Shown in pieces: positions 13,842 to 20,503 of a DNA stretch of 24,953 nucleotides (the first letter of the stretch is position 1; every line of letters begins with the position of its first letter). The notes below the pieces were generated by a model. That model was not told the DNA's origin, did not search any database, and worked only from the letters and a program-made list of their open reading frames with translations. The stretch is from an uncultured Clostridia bacterium. GTDB taxonomy: Bacteria > Bacillota > Clostridia > Christensenellales > Aristaeellaceae. The stretch spans positions 1-24,953 of the forward strand of contig CAKTUU010000032.1 in assembly GCA_934621505.1 (NCBI GenBank), written 5' to 3'. Position numbers and translations under genes: made by a program.

Positions 13842-14996
13842 ATGACCGAATCCGTTGAAATAAGCCAGGAGGCTTTTGCGGCTCTTGCGCCTGAGACCTA
13901 TGTGCTGGTGGATATGCGGGACGCCGCCACCGCCGCCTGCGGAAAAATTCCACGGGCCCTCGCCATGCCGGAGGATGCATCCGCGCTGCCCCGGGACCGG
14001 CAGGTCATTCTGTATTGCTCCCATGGCCAATTCAGCCTGGATAAGGCGGAAGAACTGCGCCAGCAGGGGGTTAACGCCTACAGTCTGGAGGAGGGCTATC
14101 TGGGCTGGCTGATGCGCAAAATGCAGCGGGACGACGCGGACTCGCAGCGCTGCCAGCAAATAGAGGAAAGCATTCGCAAAACCTATCATAAGCGGCTGTT
14201 TTCCAAATTTGCCAAGGCCATTCGCACCTATGACCTGGTTCAGCCGGGAGATCGCATCGCCGTGTGCATTTCCGGCGGCAAGGATTCCATGCTGATGGCC
14301 AAGCTGTTTCAGGAGCTTCAGCGCCATCGGAAGTTCCCCTTTGAATTGACTTTTCTGGTGATGGACCCGGGGTATAATCCGGCCAACCGTCAGGTAATTG
14401 AACACAATGCCAAACTGATGGGCATACCTATTACCATTTTTGAAACCCAGATCTTTGACATTGTGTATCAGGAGGAGAAAAACCCCTGCTATTTATGCGC
14501 CCGCATGCGCCGGGGCTACCTGTACAGCAAGGCGCGGGAGCTGGGCTGCAACAAAATCGCCCTGGGCCACCACTATGACGATGTGATAGAAACCACCCTG
14601 ATGGGTATGCTGTACGGCGCGCAGGTGCAGACCATGATGCCCAAGCTGCACAGCACCAACTTTGCCGGTATGCAGCTGATTCGCCCCATGTATCTGATTC
14701 GGGAAGCGGATATCAAGGCCTGGCGTGATTTTAACGACCTGAGCTTTATCCAGTGCGCCTGCCGCTTTACCGATACCTGCACCACCTGCGACCCAACGGG
14801 CCGCGCTGTTTCCAAGCGGATGGAAATCAAACAGCTGATCGCCAGCCTAAAAAAGGTCAACCCCTCTGTGGAGGCCAACATCTTCCGCAGCATGGAAAAT
14901 GTCAATCTGGACACGGTTTTGTCCTATAAACAGGGAGATACCGTCCATTCCTTCCTGGATGATTACGACCAGAAAGGAGCGCGCCATGAAGACTGA
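13842..14996 (+). CDS. Rhodanese-like domain fused to a TtcA-type PP-loop ATPase (tRNA thiolation-like)
   Basis: This is a 384-aa two-domain protein. Residues 1-92 are rhodanese-like: VLVDMRDAATA, then ILYCSHGQFS with the candidate persulfide cysteine C59, and EEGYLGWL. Residues 110-384 are a PP-loop ATPase with SGGKDS (144-149), LGHHYDDVIETTLMGMLYG, and a TtcA-like cysteine pair NPCYLCARMRRG (C216, C219). TtcA makes 2-thiocytidine in tRNA with an Fe-S cluster. Here the fused rhodanese could supply the sulfur. A second cysteine cluster (C305, C307, C313, C316) is richer than in classical TtcA. ATG 13842 has a GGAAAGGA ribosome binding site, and in-frame starts further up fall in the promoter. 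The substrate could be another tRNA base or a non-tRNA thiolation target. It is translationally coupled to the following hydrolase gene (11-nt overlap). Confidence 0.85.
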   Translation: MTESVEISQEAFAALAPETYVLVDMRDAATAACGKIPRALAMPEDASALPRDRQVILYCSHGQFSLDKAEELRQQGVNAYSLEEGYLGWLMRKMQRDDADSQRCQQIEESIRKTYHKRLFSKFAKAIRTYDLVQPGDRIAVCISGGKDSMLMAKLFQELQRHRKFPFELTFLVMDPGYNPANRQVIEHNAKLMGIPITIFETQIFDIVYQEEKNPCYLCARMRRGYLYSKARELGCNKIALGHHYDDVIETTLMGMLYGAQVQTMMPKLHSTNFAGMQLIRPMYLIREADIKAWRDFNDLSFIQCACRFTDTCTTCDPTGRAVSKRMEIKQLIASLKKVNPSVEANIFRSMENVNLDTVLSYKQGDTVHSFLDDYDQKGARHED

Positions 14997-15693
14997 GGTT
15001 TTGACCGTCGGCCAGGTTCCGGCGGTGCTGTACGGCGATGACGCGCCCAGGGCGTTTTTGTTCCTGCACGGCCAATGCGGTTATAAGGAAGAAGCGGCGT
15101 TTCTTGCTGAAACCGCCGTGCCCCTGGGCTGGCAGGTGTTGGGCGTGGATTTGCCCCAGCATGGCGGCCGCACGGACGGGGCCAGGCTGCTTCCCTGGGA
15201 CGTAGTTCCGGAACTACAGGCAGTAATGGACAATATGCAAAGCCGCTGGCGGCACATTGCTCTGCACGCCACCAGCATCGGGGCCTATTTCGGCCTGACG
15301 GCCCTGCAGGAGCGGCCGCTGGAACGCTGCCTGCTGGTGTCCCCGCTGCTGGATATGCAGGCCATGATTGCCGGAATGATGGCGCAGGCAGGCGTAACCG
15401 AGGCGCAGCTGGCGGAAAAGAAGGATGTAGAAACCGGCTTTGGCCCTACTCTATCCTGGGATTACCTTTGCTGGGCCAGACAGCACCCCGTTACGCCCTT
15501 ATGTGCGGACACCCGTATTTTGTATGGCGAACGCGACGGCATGATTTCACGCCAAACGGTGGACGCTTTTACCAGCCAATACGGCTGCCGGTTAACCGTT
15601 ATGCCCGAAGGCGAACACTGGTTTCACACACCCGGGCAGCTGCGCTTTTTGCGCTTCTGGCAGCAACAGCAGTTGGAAGCAAATTTGACTTGA
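14986..15693 (+). CDS. Alpha/beta hydrolase
   Basis: This 235-aa cytoplasmic protein has the oxyanion-hole motif FLHGQCG (27-32), nucleophile elbow HATSIGAY (S97; the usual first glycine of GxSxG is replaced by Ala), acid residue in LYGERDGMI (D184) and catalytic His in EGEHWFHT (H211). The triad is thus complete, indicating an esterase or acyl-transfer role of unknown substrate. ATG 14986 is supported by AAAGGAG and overlaps the upstream gene by 11 nt, indicating one transcript. The promoter of the following TetR gene begins inside its stop codon region. Confidence 0.88.
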   Translation: MKTEVLTVGQVPAVLYGDDAPRAFLFLHGQCGYKEEAAFLAETAVPLGWQVLGVDLPQHGGRTDGARLLPWDVVPELQAVMDNMQSRWRHIALHATSIGAYFGLTALQERPLERCLLVSPLLDMQAMIAGMMAQAGVTEAQLAEKKDVETGFGPTLSWDYLCWARQHPVTPLCADTRILYGERDGMISRQTVDAFTSQYGCRLTVMPEGEHWFHTPGQLRFLRFWQQQQLEANLT

Positions 15694-15735
15694 CAAAGGC
15701 AAAGTGCCTCCGTACACTGCAAACAGTCGTTTACA
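15690..15735 (+). promoter_or_regulatory. Promoter and palindromic operator of the TetR regulator
   Basis: TTGACA (15690-15695), a 17-nt spacer and TACACT (15713-15718). Starting at the last base of the -10, TGCAAAC-AGTC-GTTTACA (15718-15735) is an 18-bp near-perfect palindrome (one mismatched pair) over the predicted transcript start, the classical place for TetR-type autorepression. Confidence 0.75.
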
Positions 15736-15755
15736 ACGGATGGAGGCGTTTGGGG

Positions 15756-16355
15756 ATGCACAACACCAAGGAAAAGATTTTGCTGGTCGCTCTGGACCTG
15801 TTTGCCCAGGATGGCTATCAGGCGGTGTCCGTCAGCCAGATTGCTGGAAAACTGGGCATTACCAAGGGTGCGCTGTACCGGCATTACCAAAACAAGCGGG
15901 ATATTTTTGACCATATTCTGTCCCGCATGGCGCAGCAGGACGCCCGGCAGGCGGCGGATTTTTCGCTACCAGAGGGAACGGTCAGCCAGATGCCGGACGC
16001 TTACCGGCAGTCCAGTTTAAGCCAGCTGGTGGCCTTCAGCTACGCGCAGCTGCTGTACTGGACCCAGGATGATTTTGCCGCGCCCTTTCGCCGTCTGCTG
16101 ACCCTGGAGCAGTACCGGGACACGGAAATGGCCCGGCTTTACCAGCAGTATCTTTCCAGCGGACCTGCCGGGTATGTAACCGACCTGTTGCAGGCGCTTG
16201 GCTATGACCAGCCTGCTCAGCGGGCGCTGGCCTTTTACGGACCCATGCTTTTGCTGATGAGTCTGCATGACGGCGGGCAGGATATCATCCCCCTGGCCCA
16301 GGATTATTTTCGCGGGGCTTACCGGCAGCTATGGGAGGCACGGCCCTGCAAGTAA
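15756..16355 (+). CDS. TetR/AcrR-family transcriptional regulator
   Basis: This 199-aa protein has an N-terminal TetR DNA-binding domain: TKEKILLVALDLFAQDGYQAVSVSQIAGKLGITKGALYRHY spans residues 4-44 and includes the helix-turn-helix and the ALYRHY recognition end. The remaining approximately 150 residues form an alpha-helical ligand/dimer domain without a recognisable signature. ATG 15756 follows a GGAGG-containing ribosome binding site, and the much longer upstream reading frame overlaps the hydrolase in another frame and is not used. It probably represses itself through the palindrome at 15718-15735. Other targets could include the upstream hydrolase or the downstream adhE operon, but the same palindrome is not seen in the adhE promoter. 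Confidence 0.92.
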   Translation: MHNTKEKILLVALDLFAQDGYQAVSVSQIAGKLGITKGALYRHYQNKRDIFDHILSRMAQQDARQAADFSLPEGTVSQMPDAYRQSSLSQLVAFSYAQLLYWTQDDFAAPFRRLLTLEQYRDTEMARLYQQYLSSGPAGYVTDLLQALGYDQPAQRALAFYGPMLLLMSLHDGGQDIIPLAQDYFRGAYRQLWEARPCK

Positions 16356-16377
16356 CCATTTTCGCCGCTTCATGTAA

Positions 16378-16426
16378 AAATCGCCCCGTCCTGCCCAGCC
16401 GGAAGGCTGGTGGAACGGGGCGATTT
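16378..16426. terminator. Terminator-like hairpin after the TetR gene
   Basis: AAATCGCCCCGT (16378-16389) pairs with ACGGGGCGATTT (16415-16426), and CCAGCC (16395-16400) with GGCTGG (16405-16410) around GGAA. The plus-strand T-run is short (ATTT and later GGTTTT). The minus-strand side ends in ATTTTTAC. It separates the TetR gene from the adhE operon. Confidence 0.8.
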
Positions 16427-16468
16427 CGCTGGTTTTCGGGCTATACGATGACTTCAAAAAGAAACCTT

Positions 16469-16496
16469 TTGCATTTTATATTATTTTATGTATAAT
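16469..16496 (+). promoter_or_regulatory. Promoter of the adhE-hydrogenase operon
   Basis: TTGCAT (16469-16474), a 16-nt AT-rich spacer and consensus TATAAT (16491-16496), predicting a start near 16503. No clear Rex-type site (TTGTTAA or TTGTGA inverted repeat) overlaps it. Confidence 0.75.
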
Positions 16497-16502
16497 AGTT
16501 AT

Positions 16503-16717
16503 GTGAAGCGTGCAAGTACACTGCTTGCCGGCAAAGCTGTACGATGTGGGAAAGGTTTTTCCGTATCAAGAAATAGTATATCGATATTAATAATACCGAT
16601 ATATCAAACTCATATCTTCACACAGAGAATGTTTGGCGATATAATCAGACCGAACGGTGAATGACGAAGCCGTAATACCCCTTACACCCGGAAGAACCCG
16701 ACGAAGGAGTGTGCAAG
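16503..16717 (+). other. Long structured 5' leader of adhE
   Basis: About 215 nt separate the predicted transcript start from the adhE ATG, without a credible ORF. The leader holds an imperfect hairpin at 16516-16542 (GTACA..TGTAC around GCTTGCC/GGCAAAGC), a second small stem GGAAA/TTTCC near 16549-16562, and a 27-nt dyad at 16577-16603. GC-richer sequence with AAGGAG at 16704-16709 then leads into the gene. No known riboswitch class is recognised. Confidence 0.55.
16577..16603 (+). repeat. 27-nt near-perfect dyad in the adhE leader
   Basis: Centred on A16590, the two 13-nt arms are complementary at 12 of 13 positions (only the pair 16584/16596 fails). The outer part reads TATATCG on the left and CGATATA on the right, the inner part TATTA and TAATA. 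With one central base it cannot close fully as an RNA hairpin, so a dimeric DNA-binding protein site is a good alternative. Confidence 0.7.
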
Positions 16718-19414
16718 ATGAAGAATTATGAAATTGTGGACAGCGTAGAGAAATTGGAAGCAGCGCTATCTCAGGTGCGCCAGGCTCAGCGTGAATTTGC
16801 CACCTACACCCAGGAGCAGGTGGACCGCATCTTTCTGGCCGCCGCTACCGCCGCCAACCAGCAGCGCATTCCCCTGGCCAAGCAGGCCGTGGAGGAAACC
16901 GGCATGGGCGTGGTAGAGGATAAGGTCATCAAAAACCACTATGCCGCCGAATATATCTATAATGCCTATAAAGATACCAAAACCTGCGGCGTGATTGAGC
17001 GGGACGCTTCAGCCGGCATTCGCAAAATCGCCGAGCCCATCGGCGTCATTGCCGCCGTCATTCCCACCACCAACCCTACCTCCACCGCCATTTTCAAAAC
17101 CCTGATCGCCTTGAAAACCCGCAACGGCATCATCATCAGCCCCCATCCCCGGGCCAAACATTCCACCATCGCCGCCGCCAAGGTGGTGCTGGAAGCGGCT
17201 GTGGCCGCCGGCGCGCCCGAGGGCATTATCCGCTGGGTTGACATTCCGTCCCTGGAAATGACCAACCTGGCCATGAAGGAAGCGGACATTATTCTGGCCA
17301 CCGGCGGCCCCGGCATGGTCAAGGCCGCCTATTCCAGCGGCAAGCCCGCATTGGGCGTAGGTGCCGGCAACGTGCCTGCCATCATTGACGACAGCGCGGA
17401 TATCTTGCTGGCCGTCAACTCCATCATTCATTCCAAAACCTTTGATAACGGCATGATCTGCGCCTCCGAGCAGAGCGTTATCGTACTGGACGGCGTATAT
17501 GAGGCCGCCCGTCAGGAGTTTGCGGAACGGGGCTGCTATTTCCTGAACCCCGATGAGACCGAAAAGGTGCGCAAGACCATTCTGGTTAACGGTGCGCTGA
17601 ACGCCAAAATCGTCGGTCAAAAGGCCCACACCATCGCCGCCATGGCTGGGGTGGATGTGCCTGAAAGCACCAAAATCCTGATCGGCGAAGTGGAAAGCGT
17701 GGATTTGAGCGAGGAATTTGCTCATGAAAAGCTCTCCCCCGTGCTGGCCATGTATCGGGCCCATGATTTGCAGGATGCCTTTGCCAAGGCGGAACGCCTG
17801 ATTGCCGACGGCGGCTATGGTCATACCGCTTCCATTTACCTGGACGCGGTTTCCTGCCAGGACAAAATTGACGAATTCGCCGCCCGCATGAAAACCTGCC
17901 GTATTCTGGTCAATACGCCTTCCTCCCAGGGCGGTATCGGCGATTTGTATAACTTTAAGCTGGCTCCCTCGCTGACTCTGGGCTGCGGCTCCTGGGGCGG
18001 CAACAGCGTGTCGGAAAACGTTGGCGTTAAGCACCTTTTGAACATCAAAACCGTAGCCGAACGGAGGGAGAATATGCTGTGGTTCCGTGCGCCTGAAAAG
18101 GTGTATCTGAAGAAGGGCTGCCTGCCTGTGGCCCTGGCCGAGCTGAAAAACGTGATGCACAAAAAGAAGGCCTTTATCGTTACCGACTCCTTCCTGTATC
18201 ACAACGGCCACACCCTGCCCATTACCAAAACTCTGGACGAACTGGGTATCGTCCACACCACCTTCTTTGATGTAGCTCCCGATCCCACCCTGGCCTGCGC
18301 CAAGGAAGGCGCTGCCCAGATGCGTGCTTTTGAGCCGGACTGCATTATCGCACTGGGCGGCGGCAGCGCCATGGACGCGGCAAAGATCATGTGGGTGATG
18401 TACGAGCATCCCGAGGCCGACTTTATGGATATGGCCATGCGCTTCATGGATATCCGCAAGCGTGTGTACACCTTCCCCCACATGGGCGACAAAGCCTACT
18501 TCATCGCCATTCCCACCTCTGCCGGTACCGGCAGCGAGGTAACCCCCTTTGCCGTTATTACCGATGAAAAAACCGGTGTCAAGTATCCCCTGGCGGATTA
18601 TGAACTGATGCCCAAAATGGCGATCATCGATGCGGACTTCCACATGACGGCTCCCAAGGGCCTGACCTCCGCCTCCGGTATTGACGCGGTCACCCACGCT
18701 TTGGAGGCTTACGCCAGCATGATGGCCACCGACTACACCGACGGCCTGGCCCTGAAAGCCCTGAAGGTCATCTTTGAATACCTGCCCCGGGCTTACGACA
18801 ACGGCCCCAACGATCCCGTAGCCCGTGAAAAGATGGCAAACGCCGCCACCATGGCGGGCATGGCCTTTGCCAACGCCTTCCTGGGCGTGTGCCACTCCAT
18901 GGCTCACAAGCTGGGCGCGTTCCACCATCTGCCCCACGGCGTGGCCAACGCCCTGATGATTGAGGAAGTGCTGCGCTTTAACTCCGCCGAGGTTCCCAGC
19001 AAAATGGGCACCTTCCCCCAGTATGACCACCCCCACACCCTGGCCCGCTATGCCGAGGTAGCCGATTATCTAAAGCTGGGCGGAGCCACGGATGAAGAAA
19101 AGCTGGAAAATCTGATTGCCGCCGTCAACCAGCTGAAGGAGCGTATCGGCATCAAAAAGACCATCCGGGATTACGGCGTGGACGAGACGGACTTCTTGGC
19201 GCGGCTGGATGATATGACCGAGCAGGCCTTTGACGACCAGTGCACCGGCGCCAATCCCCGCTATCCCCTGATGAAGGAAATCAGGCAGATGTACCTGAAC
19301 GCCTATTACGGAAACCATTGGTCTGAAGGAGACGAAATTTCTTCCAGCAAGCTCAAGGACGTGCAGGAGAGCGACTTCAAGCAAGCGTACCGCGATGCTC
19401 ATCAAACGCTGTAA
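16718..19414 (+). CDS. adhE: Bifunctional acetaldehyde-CoA / alcohol dehydrogenase AdhE
   Basis: This 898-aa fusion enzyme converts acetyl-CoA to acetaldehyde and then ethanol, oxidising two NADH. Residues 1 to about 440 form the aldehyde dehydrogenase domain (AAVIPTTNPTSTAIFK, TGGPGMVKAAYSSGKPALGVGAG, catalytic cysteine in TFDNGMICASEQS, C248). Residues from about 450 on form the iron-dependent alcohol dehydrogenase domain (IIALGGGSAMDAAKIMW near 545-560, PTSAGTGSEVTPFAV, THALEAYAS near 660, and metal-ligand histidines in CHSMAHKLGAFHHLPHG near 723-740). The length matches the family. ATG 16718, 8 nt after AAGGAG, is preferred to GTG 16709. It is the first gene of a tight run that continues into hydrogenase and signalling genes (18-nt gap), an unusual and informative context. 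Confidence 0.97.
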   Translation: MKNYEIVDSVEKLEAALSQVRQAQREFATYTQEQVDRIFLAAATAANQQRIPLAKQAVEETGMGVVEDKVIKNHYAAEYIYNAYKDTKTCGVIERDASAGIRKIAEPIGVIAAVIPTTNPTSTAIFKTLIALKTRNGIIISPHPRAKHSTIAAAKVVLEAAVAAGAPEGIIRWVDIPSLEMTNLAMKEADIILATGGPGMVKAAYSSGKPALGVGAGNVPAIIDDSADILLAVNSIIHSKTFDNGMICASEQSVIVLDGVYEAARQEFAERGCYFLNPDETEKVRKTILVNGALNAKIVGQKAHTIAAMAGVDVPESTKILIGEVESVDLSEEFAHEKLSPVLAMYRAHDLQDAFAKAERLIADGGYGHTASIYLDAVSCQDKIDEFAARMKTCRILVNTPSSQGGIGDLYNFKLAPSLTLGCGSWGGNSVSENVGVKHLLNIKTVAERRENMLWFRAPEKVYLKKGCLPVALAELKNVMHKKKAFIVTDSFLYHNGHTLPITKTLDELGIVHTTFFDVAPDPTLACAKEGAAQMRAFEPDCIIALGGGSAMDAAKIMWVMYEHPEADFMDMAMRFMDIRKRVYTFPHMGDKAYFIAIPTSAGTGSEVTPFAVITDEKTGVKYPLADYELMPKMAIIDADFHMTAPKGLTSASGIDAVTHALEAYASMMATDYTDGLALKALKVIFEYLPRAYDNGPNDPVAREKMANAATMAGMAFANAFLGVCHSMAHKLGAFHHLPHGVANALMIEEVLRFNSAEVPSKMGTFPQYDHPHTLARYAEVADYLKLGGATDEEKLENLIAAVNQLKERIGIKKTIRDYGVDETDFLARLDDMTEQAFDDQCTGANPRYPLMKEIRQMYLNAYYGNHWSEGDEISSSKLKDVQESDFKQAYRDAHQTL

Positions 19415-19432
19415 GGCAAAGGAGAGAAAAGT

Positions 19433-20182
19433 ATGAATCTGGATCGCGTGATTGCCGTTCGTAACAACAAGACCATCTGCCGGGACGGAGACCGATGCAT
19501 CAAGGTGTTCGACAGCGATTATTCCAAGGCCGACGTGCTGAACGAGGCCCTGAACCAGGCCCGCATCGAGGAAACCGGCCTGCACATTCCCAAAATTCTG
19601 GAAGTATGTACCATTGATGAAAAATGGGCCATCGTTTCCGAATTTATCAAGGGAAAAACCCTTTCCCAGCTGATGCAGGAAGACCCGGAGCATATGGACG
19701 AATACCTGAACCTGTTTGTGGATTTGCAGCTGGATGTGCAAAGCAAGCGCTGCCCCATGCTGGGCAAGCTGAAGGACAAAATGCAGCGCAAGATCAGCCA
19801 GGCGGATTTGGATTCCAATACCCGCTATGATCTGCACACCCGTCTGGAGGGCATGCCCAAGCACGACAAGGTATGCCATGGCGACTTCCGGCCCTCCAAC
19901 ATCATCATTGCAGATGACGGAACGCCTTATATTCTGGACTGGAGCCACGCCACCCAGGGCAACGCCTCTGCGGACGCGGCGCGCACCTACCTGCTGTTCT
20001 GCCTGAAGGGCGATATGGATTTGGCCAACAAGTATCTGGACCTTTTCTGCAAAAAGAGCGGTACGGAAAAGCGCTATGTGCAGAAATGGATGCCTATCGT
20101 GGCCGCCAGCCAGTCCGTCAAGGGCAACGCTCACGAGCGGGAATTTCTCCTTTCCTGGGCCACCGTTGTGGAATACGAATAA
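19433..20182 (+). CDS. APH/choline-kinase-fold phosphotransferase
   Basis: This 249-aa protein has a compact eukaryotic-kinase-like fold. Visible elements are the ATP-binding lysine in CIKVFD (K24), the alpha-C glutamate (E38), hinge region WAIVSEFIKGKTL, catalytic loop VCHGDFRPSNIII (H149, D151, N156) and the metal-binding ILDW (D169). All key residues are present, so it is probably an active kinase. The family includes aminoglycoside and choline kinases as well as many uncharacterised proteins, so resistance should not be assumed. It lies 18 nt after adhE and 15 nt before an Fe-S protein gene, in one operon with a PP2C phosphatase. That suggests it may supply the phosphorylation arm of a signalling switch. 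The N-terminus is shortened, lacking the usual glycine-rich loop signature. ATG 19433 follows AAAGGAG. Confidence 0.8.
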   Translation: MNLDRVIAVRNNKTICRDGDRCIKVFDSDYSKADVLNEALNQARIEETGLHIPKILEVCTIDEKWAIVSEFIKGKTLSQLMQEDPEHMDEYLNLFVDLQLDVQSKRCPMLGKLKDKMQRKISQADLDSNTRYDLHTRLEGMPKHDKVCHGDFRPSNIIIADDGTPYILDWSHATQGNASADAARTYLLFCLKGDMDLANKYLDLFCKKSGTEKRYVQKWMPIVAASQSVKGNAHEREFLLSWATVVEYE

Positions 20183-20197
20183 GGAGGAAGGCAGCCG

Positions 20198-20440
20198 ATG
20201 AAAATTACCGTTTGTATCGGTTCCTCCTGCCACATTAAAGGCTCCCGTCAGGTTGTGGAGCAGCTGCAACAGCTGATTGCCGAGCACGAGCTCAAGGACC
20301 GGGTGGAGCTGGGCGGCACCTTTTGCATGGGCAAATGCCAGCAGGGGGTGTGCGTAACGGTGGATAACGATTTCTTTTCCGTCACGCCGGAAGGAGTTCC
20401 CTCCTTTTTTGACGAAAACGTACTCGGAAAACTGAAATAA
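20198..20440 (+). CDS. Thioredoxin-like [2Fe-2S] ferredoxin (NuoE/HydC-like)
   Basis: This is an 80-aa stand-alone thioredoxin-like ferredoxin domain. Cysteines occur as C6-x4-C11 (VCIGSSCHIKG) and C43-x3-C47 (GTFCMGKCQQGVCV), the NuoE-type arrangement for one [2Fe-2S] cluster, plus an extra C52. It lacks the N-terminal helical part of full-length NuoE (about 160 aa). Such small proteins accompany HydS-type hydrogenases and probably pass electrons to or from the H-cluster protein. GGAGG lies before ATG 20198. A strong hairpin separates it from the next gene. Confidence 0.9.
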   Translation: MKITVCIGSSCHIKGSRQVVEQLQQLIAEHELKDRVELGGTFCMGKCQQGVCVTVDNDFFSVTPEGVPSFFDENVLGKLK

Positions 20441-20448
20441 GCCATCTC

Positions 20449-20479
20449 TTTCCGGCAGGGAATGACCCCCTGCCGGAAA
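20449..20479 (+). other. Strong intercistronic hairpin between the ferredoxin and HydS genes
   Basis: TTTCCGGCAGGG (20449-20460) pairs perfectly with CCCTGCCGGAAA (20468-20479) around a 7-nt loop. There is no T-run after it, so it is more likely an mRNA processing or stability element, or a partial attenuator, than a full terminator. Confidence 0.75.
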
Positions 20480-20503
20480 AACTTGCTCATGGAGGTACGG
20501 ACG

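Noticed and set aside
16440..16510. Rex binding site at the adhE promoter
   Set aside because: No TTGTTAA or TTGTGA inverted repeat with correct spacing is present; only a lone TTATGTGAA.
16600..16717. Known riboswitch in the adhE leader
   Set aside because: Some short similarities (for example GACGAAGCC) recall c-di-GMP or guanidine riboswitches, but the conserved cores are absent.
17009..19036. A 675-codon open frame on the minus strand
   Set aside because: It lies wholly opposite adhE, has the Gly/His/Ala-rich composition of an antisense shadow in GC-rich DNA, and has no domain or ribosome binding site.
19433..20182. Aminoglycoside resistance gene
   Set aside because: Only the general APH kinase fold is visible. 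The operon context with hydrogenase genes argues for another role.
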